Position numbers and translations under genes: made by a program | In this document: piece after piece, positions 1-8,205 of the stretch | Numbering within the stretch: the stretch's first letter is position 1 | How the letters are laid out: each line of letters opens with the position of its first letter | DNA from: RUG12783 sp946409545 | GTDB lineage: Bacteria; Bacillota_I; Bacilli_A; RF39; UBA660 | Assembly: GCA_946409545.1 (NCBI GenBank) | Contig: CAMJWT010000006.1 | Coordinates: 1-64,000 of the forward strand | Direction of reading: 5' to 3' | DNA length: 64,000 bases | The notes under the pieces: generated by a model | Seen by the model: only the letters and a program-made list of their open reading frames with translations | Told to the model about the DNA's origin: nothing | Database searches by the model: none

Positions 1-6
1 TCATGA

Positions 7-12
7 TATAAT
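7..12 (+). promoter_or_regulatory. extended -10 promoter of the DUF1848 gene
   Basis: TATAAT preceded by TGA (4-6), an extended -10 element, 17 bases before the ATG at 30. The predicted transcript would begin almost at the ribosome binding site (AGGTG, 19-23). Confidence 0.6.
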
Positions 13-29
13 TTATTTAGGTGATTGCA

Positions 30-920
30 ATGATCTTAAATATTAGTGGAAGAACGGATATTGTCGCCTTTTATTCCAATTGGTTAATGAATAGATTAAA
101 AGAAGGATATATTGATGTTAGAAATCCCTTTAATCCTAAAATGTTAAGTAGAATAATGATAGATGATGTTGATTTATTATTCTTTTGTACTAAAAATCCT
201 ATCCCTATATTAGATAAAATAAAAGATATTAATAAGAAAATATATTTTCATGTTACATTAACGTCTTATAAAAAAGATATTGAACCTAATGTTCCTGATA
301 AAAAAGAAATTATTGAAGCGATTAAGAAGTTATCAAAAATGATCGGAAAAGAAAATATTGTTATAAGATATGATCCTGTATTTATTAATGATGAATATAC
401 CATAGATTATCATGTAAAAGCTTTTGATAAACTATGTAGCTTATTAGATGGCTATGTAGAAAAGATCTTAATATCATTTATTGATGATTATAAAAATGTT
501 AGAAATAATTATAAAGTATTAAACTATAAAAAGTTAGATGAAAATGATTATAAGACGATTGGTACTAGTTTTAGTAAGAGTGCTAACTTGCATAATATCT
601 CAGTTCATACTTGCGCAGAAGTACGTAATCTAGTTGAATATGGATTTATTAAAGATGAATGTATGTCTAAAGAATTAGCATTAAAATTAACCGGTAAAAC
701 TTTTAAAAAATGGAAAGCAAGAAAGAATGTACCTTGTGAGTGTGTTGAAATGGTTGATATTGGTGTTTATAATACTTGCAAACATTTTTGCAAGTATTGT
801 TACGCTAATTTTGATGAAAAGAAAGTAAATGATAATTATCTAAAACATAATCCTAATTCATCATTATTAATTGGTGAACTGGAAAGTAATGATATAATTA
901 AGATAAGAAAAAGTAATTAA
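30..920 (+). CDS. DUF1848 family protein with C-terminal cysteine cluster
   Basis: The 296-residue protein begins MILNISGRTDI and carries the RYDP and CTCAE segments typical of the DUF1848 family as I know it. Near the end C250, C254 and C257 form CX3CX2C followed by YAN, the spacing of a radical-SAM-type iron-sulfur ligand set; further cysteines lie at about 195-235. A metal cluster enzyme is therefore likely, but the reaction is unknown. I chose the ATG at 30, not the GTG at 21, because AGGTG at 19-23 is correctly spaced for 30. The next gene follows after 16 bases, so the two are probably co-transcribed. Confidence 0.75.
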   Translation: MILNISGRTDIVAFYSNWLMNRLKEGYIDVRNPFNPKMLSRIMIDDVDLLFFCTKNPIPILDKIKDINKKIYFHVTLTSYKKDIEPNVPDKKEIIEAIKKLSKMIGKENIVIRYDPVFINDEYTIDYHVKAFDKLCSLLDGYVEKILISFIDDYKNVRNNYKVLNYKKLDENDYKTIGTSFSKSANLHNISVHTCAEVRNLVEYGFIKDECMSKELALKLTGKTFKKWKARKNVPCECVEMVDIGVYNTCKHFCKYCYANFDEKKVNDNYLKHNPNSSLLIGELESNDIIKIRKSN

Positions 921-936
921 AAATGGAAGTAATATT

Positions 937-1458
937 ATGAAAAATAATAAAATATATCGATATGGTGATAAATATTATAGTATCGAAGAATTATATGAAA
1001 TATATAATAAGATACATTTTGATAATAAAAAAGCTTTTAAAGATTGTTTATGTCATTATATCTTAAGTGAAATCTTTAAAAAAGCAGGTATTAATAGTAA
1101 TGATATTTTATCAATCGCAAATATTGAATATAAATATATAAATGGTAATTTATCAAAAATTAATAAGTTTATTAATGATGAAAAGTATTCGCTACTTATA
1201 AAGAAGATCTTTGGTTTAAAAAGTGTTATTAAGAAATATAAAGTTAGTGAATTTATTAATGGAGAATGGATCTTAAATAAACTAATTAGTCAAACACTTG
1301 GTTCTGGTGTTAAAAAAGATATCATTGATAATTTAGAATTAATTGATTATACAACTTTAACAGAAGAAGAATGTCTTGAAATAACTAAAAACTTTAGAAG
1401 AAATATTAATGATGAAGAGATTATTTTTATCAAGAATCCTAAGACATTAAGAAAATAA
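937..1458 (+). CDS. hypothetical protein, 173 aa
   Basis: A lysine- and asparagine-rich soluble protein with no signal peptide or membrane segment. It begins MKNNKIYRYGDKYYSIEELYEIYN and has a repeated pattern of short amphipathic helices; I recognise no family. It follows the DUF1848 gene by 16 bases with GGAAG upstream and probably shares its transcript. No terminator is obvious before the promoter of the next gene at 1480. Confidence 0.7.
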   Translation: MKNNKIYRYGDKYYSIEELYEIYNKIHFDNKKAFKDCLCHYILSEIFKKAGINSNDILSIANIEYKYINGNLSKINKFINDEKYSLLIKKIFGLKSVIKKYKVSEFINGEWILNKLISQTLGSGVKKDIIDNLELIDYTTLTEEECLEITKNFRRNINDEEIIFIKNPKTLRK

Positions 1459-1479
1459 TAGATATAAATAGTCATATGA

Positions 1480-1485
1480 TATAAT
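1480..1485 (+). promoter_or_regulatory. extended -10 promoter of first nitroreductase gene
   Basis: TATAAT with TGA upstream (1477-1479), 16 bases before the ATG at 1502. The expected start site falls on the GGAGG at 1492-1496. Confidence 0.6.
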
Positions 1486-1501
1486 GAAAATGGAGGTTAT
1501 C

Positions 1502-2029
1502 ATGAATGATATTTTAAAGACTTTAGAGACAAGAAGAAGTTGCCGCAAGTTTTTACCTGATATGATTACAGAAAAAGAATTGAATGCTATCTTAGAAGCT
1601 GGTACATATGCACCAACTGGTATGGGTAAACAATCCCCAATTATTATCGCTATTAAAAATAAAGAACTAAGAGAAAAATTAAGAAAAGAAAATGCTCGTA
1701 TTATGGGAATGAAAGATGATTTTGATCCTTTCTATGGAGCTCCTGTTATTCTAATAGTTCTTGCAGATAAGAACATTGGAACATATATGTATGATGGAAG
1801 TTTAGTTCTAGGTAATATGTTAAATGCTGCAGAATCATTAGGTATTGGTAGTATTTGGATTCATCGTGCTAAAGAAGAATTTGAAAGTGAATTTGGTAAA
1901 AAGTTACTTGATGATCTTGGTATTAAAGGTGATTATGAAGGTATAGGTCATTGTGCTTTAGGTTATATTGATGGAGAAAGAAAAGAAGCTGCGCCAAGAA
2001 AAGAAAATTATTTTTATATTGTAGAGTAG
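1502..2029 (+). CDS. nitroreductase family protein
   Basis: A 175-residue FMN-dependent nitroreductase-like oxidoreductase, probably using NAD(P)H. It has the N-terminal ETRRSCRKF motif, APTGMGKQ for the flavin site, YGAPVILIV in the central strand, and a C-terminal GYIDGE segment. The family is normally 170-220 residues and dimeric. The start at 1502 is set by GGAGG at 1492-1496; an in-frame ATG at 1484 lies inside the promoter. The physiological substrate cannot be read from the sequence. A lipoprotein gene follows after 17 bases. Confidence 0.9.
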   Translation: MNDILKTLETRRSCRKFLPDMITEKELNAILEAGTYAPTGMGKQSPIIIAIKNKELREKLRKENARIMGMKDDFDPFYGAPVILIVLADKNIGTYMYDGSLVLGNMLNAAESLGIGSIWIHRAKEEFESEFGKKLLDDLGIKGDYEGIGHCALGYIDGERKEAAPRKENYFYIVE

Positions 2030-2046
2030 TTCATATAGGTGAATTC

Positions 2047-2409
2047 ATGAAAAAGAAATTTATACTATGTTTAATTAGTTTATTATTTATTTTTACGATA
2101 GTAGGATGTGGTAAAGATAAAGTAGAGCCTACTAAAGATGATAATAAAGAAGTAATTGATGGTGATTATGTTTTAATTGATAAAACTAAAGAACAACCTG
2201 ATTTTGTTTGTGCTGAAGCTTTAGAAGGTTTCTATGAAGATGATGACTATTTGTATTATTATTCTTGCATTAAATCAGATTATATTGTTGTAAGATATAA
2301 AGATGGTCATGAAGAACCAGTTAAAGATGCTCTTAAGAATGGTAAAATAACAATTAAAGATTTAGATAAATATGGTATTAGTTACTATAAAGAGTTGAAA
2401 GAGAGATAA
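2047..2409 (+). CDS. small putative lipoprotein, 120 aa
   Basis: The N-terminus is a short lipoprotein signal peptide (MKKKF, hydrophobic stretch, then TIVGC with the lipidated Cys at about 20). The mature part is acidic, holds two cysteines (about 56 and 76), and matches no family I know. AGGTG stands before the ATG. It is followed at once by a strong terminator, so it ends the nitroreductase operon. Function unknown; likely anchored on the outer face of the membrane. Confidence 0.8.
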   Translation: MKKKFILCLISLLFIFTIVGCGKDKVEPTKDDNKEVIDGDYVLIDKTKEQPDFVCAEALEGFYEDDDYLYYYSCIKSDYIVVRYKDGHEEPVKDALKNGKITIKDLDKYGISYYKELKER

Positions 2410-2437
2410 AAAGAACTAGGAAAAACCTAGTTCTTTT
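2409..2437 (+). terminator. intrinsic terminator
   Basis: A 12-bp stem (AAAAGAACTAGG with CCTAGTTCTTTT) around a five-A loop, ending in T residues, directly after the lipoprotein stop codon. Confidence 0.85.
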
Positions 2438-2458
2438 GATTTTAAAGAAGTTTTTTGA

Positions 2459-2464
2459 TATAAT
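2459..2464 (+). promoter_or_regulatory. extended -10 promoter of secreted protease-like gene
   Basis: TATAAT preceded by TGA (2456-2458), 31 bases before the ATG at 2496. Confidence 0.55.
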
Positions 2465-2495
2465 ATAGAGCCTGTAATGGGGTAGGTAAAATCTT

Positions 2496-3617
2496 ATGAA
2501 AAGAAGAAATCTTAAAAAGATAACCGCGATACTTGCTGCAATGGAAATGCTCATTGGACCAAGCTTTACTAGTCATGCTAAAGCAATGGATATTAAATAT
2601 TACTATGTAATTAATGAAAACGGTAAATTAGAAAAAATTGATAATTTTGATGTAATTAGAAATCATCAAAAAACGATAGTTGAAGATGGTGAAGATATAT
2701 CTATATTCAATGATAAAAACGGATATTCAAGGCAATATGGTGGCGATCAAAATGCGTTTGAACGTAGTTTTAAATCATTAATAGCAGATCCGATTATTTG
2801 GGGAATGATGCAAGAATATTTTCCAGAAGAAGATTTCATTTCACATGATGTTGCTATGGACTTTTATCGAGAATATTTTAGAGAACTTACATTATCAGGT
2901 TGTGGTTATGTTGCGGTTGCTAATAAAGTTTTTGATGCTTTTAAAAATAAAGAAGAAGACTTTGAAAAAATATTTGGTTACCCAATGTATGTTATTAAAG
3001 AAGATAATACCATTGATTTTAATTATGAATATTTTATTTTAGATTTTGCTAATTATTCACTTGCATCACTTGGTAGAATAACTAAAGTAAAGGGAATGTT
3101 TGATAAAACTTTAGCAGGTATTGATTTAAGAAGATATCAATATAGTGATGAATATAAAGAAAGACCTAAACTAAATCATAATTTAACGATGGAAGAAGTA
3201 GAGTTAATAAGAAAAGTTAATGATAAATATCATGAATTAAATGATCGATATAAAAAAGCTACTGATACGGAAGTAGATATATCACTTCCTCTTAATCCTA
3301 ATCTAGGTAATCTAAAGAAGTTTTTAGATGAACATGGAATTGATGCATCAATAAGTTTAGTTACCAATATAAATGGTGGTTATAAACCTGGTGATATTAT
3401 CGCTAGTGATAAATTTAGTATTCAAAAAGAAAAAGATGGGGAAGTATATGCTCAATATGATGATGTTGGAGCTCATTATATGTATGTTGTTGAAGCAACC
3501 GGTGAAAAGATAATTGTATCATCATGGGGAGAAAAATATATCTTTGATGATAATAATGCCGAATGGGTTGATCGTTTTGATATTAAAATTAAATATAAAA
3601 GTTTAAGAGGACAATAG
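2496..3617 (+). CDS. secreted papain/C39-like cysteine peptidase candidate
   Basis: A 373-residue protein with a basic, hydrophobic signal peptide (about 1-30, ending SHAKA). The C-terminal two thirds look like a papain-fold cysteine peptidase: SGCGYVAVAN puts a possible nucleophile at C136 at the head of a helix, GAHYMYVVEA gives a candidate His at 327, and VSSWGEKY follows as a possible third site. This order (Cys, His, then SSWG) fits C39/papain-like modules used in secreted Firmicutes effectors. The fold is inferred from these motifs alone; target and activity are unknown. A hairpin terminator overlaps the stop codon. Confidence 0.65.
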   Translation: MKRRNLKKITAILAAMEMLIGPSFTSHAKAMDIKYYYVINENGKLEKIDNFDVIRNHQKTIVEDGEDISIFNDKNGYSRQYGGDQNAFERSFKSLIADPIIWGMMQEYFPEEDFISHDVAMDFYREYFRELTLSGCGYVAVANKVFDAFKNKEEDFEKIFGYPMYVIKEDNTIDFNYEYFILDFANYSLASLGRITKVKGMFDKTLAGIDLRRYQYSDEYKERPKLNHNLTMEEVELIRKVNDKYHELNDRYKKATDTEVDISLPLNPNLGNLKKFLDEHGIDASISLVTNINGGYKPGDIIASDKFSIQKEKDGEVYAQYDDVGAHYMYVVEATGEKIIVSSWGEKYIFDDNNAEWVDRFDIKIKYKSLRGQ

Positions 3618-3628
3618 TCCTCTTTTAT
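3605..3628 (+). terminator. intrinsic terminator overlapping the stop codon
   Basis: AAGAGGAC and GTCCTCTT pair around AATA and run into T residues; the TAG stop of the peptidase-like gene lies inside the hairpin. Confidence 0.75.
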
Positions 3629-3645
3629 ATTACAATAAATAGTGT

Positions 3646-3651
3646 TATACT
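3646..3651 (+). promoter_or_regulatory. extended -10 promoter of the CDF exporter gene
   Basis: TATACT preceded by TGT (3643-3645), 15 bases before the ATG at 3667; the leader would be only a few bases long. Confidence 0.5.
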
Positions 3652-3666
3652 ATCTTAGAGGTTTTT

Positions 3667-4779
3667 ATGAAAGATAGAAGAGAGAAAATAGTTATTAAAA
3701 CAAGTATTATTAGTATTATATCGAATGTTTTCTTAGCGGGCTTTAAAGCTTTTGTAGGCTTACTAGCTAACTCTATTGCGATTATATCGGATGCTGTTAA
3801 CAATTTAACAGATGCCTTATCAAGTATTATTACAATAATTGGTACGAAATTAGCAGGACGTGCTCCTGATAGAGAACATCCATATGGACATGGAAGAATT
3901 GAATATATGACATCACTTGTGGTATCAGGTATCGTTTTATATGCTGGTATTACAGCTTTAGTTGAATCATTTAAAAAGATTCTTAAACCAGGACCTGTTG
4001 ATTATAGCGCACTTACTTTAATTATTTTAGTAGCTGCTATCTTTGTTAAATTCTTTTTAGGAATGTATGTTAAGAAAAAAGGAAAAGAAGTTAATTCAGA
4101 TTCTCTTGTTGCGAGTGGAAGTGATGCTTTTAATGATGCCATTTTATCTATTTCGGTTTTAGCATCCGCTATTATCTATTTAGTATTTGATATTAGTATT
4201 GAAGCTTATGTTGGTGTTATTTTATCTTTATTTATCATTAAAGCTGGTTTTGAATTAATCAAAGAATCAGTTGATAACATGTTAGGAGTAAGAGTTGAAA
4301 GTAATCTTGCTAAATCCATAAAAAAAGAAATATGTAAAGAAGAAATGGTAGAAGGCGCCTACGACTTAGTTCTTAATGATTATGGACCAGATAGATATAT
4401 CGGATCTGTTCACATTGAAGTACCTGATACTTTATCTGTTTCTGATGTTGATAAGATATCCCGAAGAATAACTAAGAATATCTTAAAGAAATATGGTGTT
4501 ATCTTACATACAGTTGGTGTTTATTCTATTAATACTAAAGATAAAAAAATAATGGAAGTAAGAAAAGATATTACTAAAATTGTTTTCTCTCATAAAGGTA
4601 TTCTTCAGATGCATGGTTTTTACTTTGATGAAGAAGATAAAAGTATTAGTTTTGATATTATAATTGATTTTAGAGTAGAGAATAGAGAAGAGTTATATAA
4701 ACATATTTTTGATGAAATTAAAGAAAAATATAATGATTATAAAATTGATATAACACTTGATATTGATGTTAGTGATTAA
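3667..4779 (+). CDS. cation diffusion facilitator family metal exporter
   Basis: A 370-residue membrane protein of the CDF/ZT_dimer type, exporting divalent metal (Zn, Mn, Fe or Co) against protons. Six hydrophobic segments occupy about 10-205. The transport site is visible as SDAVNNLTDALSS in the second helix and SDAFNDA in the fifth, and the family signature HPYGHGRIEY follows. The cytoplasmic C-terminal part (about 210-370) looks longer than a single dimerisation domain. Metal specificity cannot be assigned; the NxxxD/DxxxD-like site is compatible with Mn or broad range. An HD-domain gene follows after 14 bases. Confidence 0.92.
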   Translation: MKDRREKIVIKTSIISIISNVFLAGFKAFVGLLANSIAIISDAVNNLTDALSSIITIIGTKLAGRAPDREHPYGHGRIEYMTSLVVSGIVLYAGITALVESFKKILKPGPVDYSALTLIILVAAIFVKFFLGMYVKKKGKEVNSDSLVASGSDAFNDAILSISVLASAIIYLVFDISIEAYVGVILSLFIIKAGFELIKESVDNMLGVRVESNLAKSIKKEICKEEMVEGAYDLVLNDYGPDRYIGSVHIEVPDTLSVSDVDKISRRITKNILKKYGVILHTVGVYSINTKDKKIMEVRKDITKIVFSHKGILQMHGFYFDEEDKSISFDIIIDFRVENREELYKHIFDEIKEKYNDYKIDITLDIDVSD

Positions 4780-4793
4780 TTGGATGTGATAAA

Positions 4794-5438
4794 ATGATTA
4801 ATGAGAACTTAAAAACATACATTGAAAATAATATTTTGCCTTTATATGAAAAGAATGAACAAGGTCATGGCATTAATCATATTGAATATGTTATTGAAAG
4901 AAGTTTTGAAATTGTAAAAGAAAATAAATTAGATGTAAATTTAGATATCGTATATACTGTTGCTGCTTATCATGATATTGGTCATTATATTGATTCAAAA
5001 AAACATGAAATTATATCAGCAGATATAATGATTAAAGATAAGAATTTAGAAATGTTCTTTAATAAAGAAGAATTAAAAATAATCAAAGAAGCAATTCTAG
5101 ATCATCGAGCATCAAATGATAAAGAACCACGTAGTATATATGGTAAAATAGTTTCATCTGCTGATCGTAATACATGTATTAATGACTGTTTATTAAGAAC
5201 ATATACTTATGGAAAAAAATTGGATTCAAGTCTAACTGATGATGAATTATATTTAAGAGCATATGATGTTTTAGTTAAAAAGTTTGGTGATAATGGTTAC
5301 GCAAAATTTTATTTTAAAGATCAAAAATATGAAAAGTTTTTACAAGAAATTAGAAGTTTATTAAAAGATAAAGATAAATATTTAAATACACAAAAAGAAT
5401 ATATCGAAGAGTTAAAAGAAGAAGGAAAAATATCATAA
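4794..5438 (+). CDS. HD domain phosphohydrolase
   Basis: A 214-residue soluble protein with the metal-binding residues of the HD superfamily: HGINHIEYV (first His), AAYHDIGHY (HD pair), DHRAS (later His) and SSADRNT (last Asp). Proteins of this size usually hydrolyse nucleotides or phosphate esters, but the substrate is not readable. It lies 14 bases after the CDF gene and is probably co-transcribed with it; a terminator ends the unit. Confidence 0.88.
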   Translation: MINENLKTYIENNILPLYEKNEQGHGINHIEYVIERSFEIVKENKLDVNLDIVYTVAAYHDIGHYIDSKKHEIISADIMIKDKNLEMFFNKEELKIIKEAILDHRASNDKEPRSIYGKIVSSADRNTCINDCLLRTYTYGKKLDSSLTDDELYLRAYDVLVKKFGDNGYAKFYFKDQKYEKFLQEIRSLLKDKDKYLNTQKEYIEELKEEGKIS

Positions 5439-5452
5439 TGATTATGATATTT
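5430..5452 (+). terminator. intrinsic terminator
   Basis: ATATCATAA and TTATGATAT pair around TGA and are followed by a T run; the hairpin overlaps the end of the HD-domain gene. Confidence 0.7.
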
Positions 5453-5464
5453 TTTTATATATGA

Positions 5465-5470
5465 TATAAT
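5465..5470 (+). promoter_or_regulatory. extended -10 promoter
   Basis: TATAAT preceded by TGA (5462-5464), 19 bases before the ATG at 5490. Confidence 0.6.
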
Positions 5471-5489
5471 TAATAATAGAGGTGATATT

Positions 5490-5822
5490 ATGATAGAAGT
5501 TAAAAGTATTATTTATACAAGAAATAATAAAAGTTTTATCATTGATATTAATGAAAAACCTACTCTTAATTATAATGGTTTAATTACATCAATTAAAGAA
5601 AAACAAATTCTTAAATATCTAAGTTCACTATATCGTATTATTGGTAGTTGGGAACATAAATATATTAATAATAATTATGTTGATGGTGATAATTGGAGTT
5701 TAGTAATAACATATCCAGATGGTAGTAAGGACGAATATAGTGGTAGAAATAGTTATCCATATAATTTTGAATCATTGGAAGAGTTGAACCACAACTTTGT
5801 TGATGAGGTGTTAAATGTATAA
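5490..5822 (+). CDS. hypothetical protein, 110 aa
   Basis: A small soluble protein whose C-terminal half (WSLVITYPDGSKDEYSGRN followed by a Pro-Tyr-Asn-Phe motif) resembles a short beta-rich module often seen in small Firmicutes proteins; I cannot name the family. Its last codons overlap the next gene by 8 bases (ATGTATAA, 5815-5822), so translation is probably coupled to the large zincin that follows. Confidence 0.75.
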   Translation: MIEVKSIIYTRNNKSFIIDINEKPTLNYNGLITSIKEKQILKYLSSLYRIIGSWEHKYINNNYVDGDNWSLVITYPDGSKDEYSGRNSYPYNFESLEELNHNFVDEVLNV

Positions 5823-7641
5823 TATAGATATTGATTTAAAAGATTTATTACCTCCTGTTATAGAAGCTTATTCCCATGTCTTTGGTGAAGAATACCGTTC
5901 CATAATTACTGAAAGATTAAATAAAGCCCTTCTTTTATATTATGTTGACCCAAAGAATATAAATGATTATGTTCAATATTTAGAAAGATGTAAAGCACGC
6001 GAATTATCCATTCGTTTTCTAGAACAGATAGGTGAAGATACCTCTAAATTAAGAAAAGATAATTTTGCCAAGTCATTTGATATCGATACACAAAAAAAAT
6101 TAATGAATATTTATGGCGACTTTTTAGGATTTACTTCTGATGCTGATACTTTTTCACCCCTTAGAGCTTTTGATTCTAATAATAAAAAACCAAAACCATG
6201 GTTAATAAGTAATATGTTAACAATAATTAATTATTTACGTGGTAAAGATAAAGATGAAATAAATGAAAATAATTTTGAAGAGTTTACTAATACTGATGAA
6301 TTCAAAGAATTAATGAAAACAATTTATGAATACAAAAAAATATATGAATCTTTATTAAAAGAATATAATGGATGGAAAAAGGATCTAAGTGAACTTGAAA
6401 ATTATATTACAGATGAGAAAAAAAGAAAAGAAATGCTTTTTCTAAAAAAGAAAAAACAATTATATCTAAAAGTATATAATTTCTTACCAGAAGCTATTAG
6501 AAAAGCATTAGATGAACTTCCATTTGTTGAGCAAATAAAACTTATTTTAGGAGAAAATGATTTAGGTAGTGATTCTAATATTGAATTCTTTTTAAAAAAG
6601 AATATGAATATTAGTAAGAGCCTTTCCAATACATTCTATAAAGTTAATATTGGTTACCAAATAGAATATTTAAGAGGTTTAGGAGTTAAACTTCCAAAAT
6701 TTCTTCAAGATGTAACAGCAGAAAGCTGTTGGGAAAAGCATGTTTTATCTAAAGAAGATATTATTAATTATTTCGAATTTATAAGACAAGAGGATATTAA
6801 AAAGTATATTCCTACTAGTAGTGTAATTACAACTGTTATTAAAGCTCGTAAAAGAATGTATCAAGAAGCTATTAAAGAGTATTATGAAACACGAGATGAT
6901 TTTTGTGATATTATGAATCATTTTGGTAGTGATCCTTATAATAAAGAAGTCAATTATAGTACAATAAAGGATAATTTAATATGTATTATTGGTGGATATG
7001 ATGATAAAGGAGATTGTATTTCAATAATGTTCTTTGGAATGAGAGATCCAGGTTTACTTGCCCATGACTTTATTCATGAATGTGGTCATGTTATCGAGCA
7101 TAATGAAAAAGGTATTGGTGGTTTTGAAGCGGATAAAACAACTACGAAAAACCCTTATGATGGACGAAGACGTGAATATGAAGTGTTTAATGAAACCATT
7201 AATGATATTTTTACAATGGAAGCTAATCAATATTTACAAGATCAAGGAATATATTTAATGGAACCAAAAGAAGTAACTAATTTAGATCCATCAAGTGTTA
7301 ATACCAATAATATTGTAAAGGATTTATTAACACCATTAATTGTTAAGTTCAGAAAACAAGTTATAAAAGCAAAAATTACGGCGACTCCAAGTGAATTAAC
7401 AGATTATATTGGGATTAACAATTATAACGAGTTAGTTGATGCTATTAATAAAGTTGATCATCTAGCTAATAATGGCTTATCAGCAACCCTTAAAGCAGAT
7501 CGTAATCATCCAATGGTTAAAGAGTTCTTTGAACAAGTAAAAAGAGTAGAGCAAATATATTTTAATATTAATGAATATTATCAATCACATTTTGGCAATA
7601 TAAGTAGTAATAATACAGAAGAGGTTGTTAAATCATTTTAG
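5815..7641 (+). CDS. zincin-like metalloprotein, 608 aa
   Basis: A large protein without signal peptide or membrane segment. HECGH at 421-425 in LLAHDFIHECGHVIEH is an HEXXH zinc-site motif, and NETINDIF supplies a glutamate at 460, 35 residues on, as in gluzincins such as M3 peptidases. The region 185-225 is a strongly charged coiled coil rich in Lys and Glu. Overall order (helical N-terminal part, then HEXXH and a distant Glu) resembles an oligopeptidase, but I cannot place it in a named family. Expected to be cytoplasmic. It overlaps the 110-residue gene by 8 bases. Confidence 0.75.
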   Translation: MYNIDIDLKDLLPPVIEAYSHVFGEEYRSIITERLNKALLLYYVDPKNINDYVQYLERCKARELSIRFLEQIGEDTSKLRKDNFAKSFDIDTQKKLMNIYGDFLGFTSDADTFSPLRAFDSNNKKPKPWLISNMLTIINYLRGKDKDEINENNFEEFTNTDEFKELMKTIYEYKKIYESLLKEYNGWKKDLSELENYITDEKKRKEMLFLKKKKQLYLKVYNFLPEAIRKALDELPFVEQIKLILGENDLGSDSNIEFFLKKNMNISKSLSNTFYKVNIGYQIEYLRGLGVKLPKFLQDVTAESCWEKHVLSKEDIINYFEFIRQEDIKKYIPTSSVITTVIKARKRMYQEAIKEYYETRDDFCDIMNHFGSDPYNKEVNYSTIKDNLICIIGGYDDKGDCISIMFFGMRDPGLLAHDFIHECGHVIEHNEKGIGGFEADKTTTKNPYDGRRREYEVFNETINDIFTMEANQYLQDQGIYLMEPKEVTNLDPSSVNTNNIVKDLLTPLIVKFRKQVIKAKITATPSELTDYIGINNYNELVDAINKVDHLANNGLSATLKADRNHPMVKEFFEQVKRVEQIYFNINEYYQSHFGNISSNNTEEVVKSF

Positions 7642-7666
7642 AAGATTATTTTAATCTTCTTTTTTG
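7640..7666 (+). terminator. intrinsic terminator
   Basis: AGAAGATTA and TAATCTTCT pair around TTT and are followed by six T residues; the stem begins at the stop codon of the zincin gene. Confidence 0.8.
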
Positions 7667-7669
7667 TGT

Positions 7670-7675
7670 TATAAT
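7670..7675 (+). promoter_or_regulatory. extended -10 promoter of second nitroreductase gene
   Basis: TATAAT preceded by TGT (7667-7669), only a few bases after the upstream terminator and 18 bases before the ATG at 7694. Confidence 0.55.
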
Positions 7676-7693
7676 CTTATTGGAGAGTGAATA

Positions 7694-8200
7694 ATGGAAT
7701 TTGAAGAAATAATTAGAAGAAGAAGTGCAACAAGAAAATTTAGTAGTCAAAAAGTAGAAAAAGAGAAAGTAGATAAGATCCTTGAAGCAGGAAGACTTGC
7801 TCCAACAGCCAAGAATAATCAACCAATTAAAATATATGTTGTTGAAAGTAATGAAGGGCTAGCAAGTATTGATAAAGCTTCAAGATGTCGTTATGGAGCA
7901 CCATTAGTACTTATTGTATGTGGAAATAAAAATGAAGCATATCAAAAGGGTGAACATAATACATATGAGATGGATTCATGCATTGTAGCAACACATATGA
8001 TTTTGGAAGCAACTAATTTAAATGTTGATAATATTTGGGTAGAATTATTTGATGAAAATATCTTACGTGAAGAATTTAATATTCCAAGTGAAATTGTACC
8101 AGTATGTATACTACCTATGGGATATAGAGATTCTGATTGTCCTATTAATCCAATGCATAGTATTAGAAAAGATATTAATGAACTTGTGGAGTATAGATAG
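7694..8200 (+). CDS. nitroreductase family protein
   Basis: A 168-residue FMN oxidoreductase of the nitroreductase family: RRRSATRKF at the N-terminus, APTAKNNQP at the flavin site, and YGAPLVLIVCG in the core. It is a paralogue of the product of 1502-2029 but clearly distinct. It sits 5 bases before a flavodoxin-type lipoprotein, so the two flavoproteins are probably made together; this suggests a shared redox role, which is inference. Confidence 0.9.
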   Translation: MEFEEIIRRRSATRKFSSQKVEKEKVDKILEAGRLAPTAKNNQPIKIYVVESNEGLASIDKASRCRYGAPLVLIVCGNKNEAYQKGEHNTYEMDSCIVATHMILEATNLNVDNIWVELFDENILREEFNIPSEIVPVCILPMGYRDSDCPINPMHSIRKDINELVEYR

Positions 8201-8205
8201 TTTAT

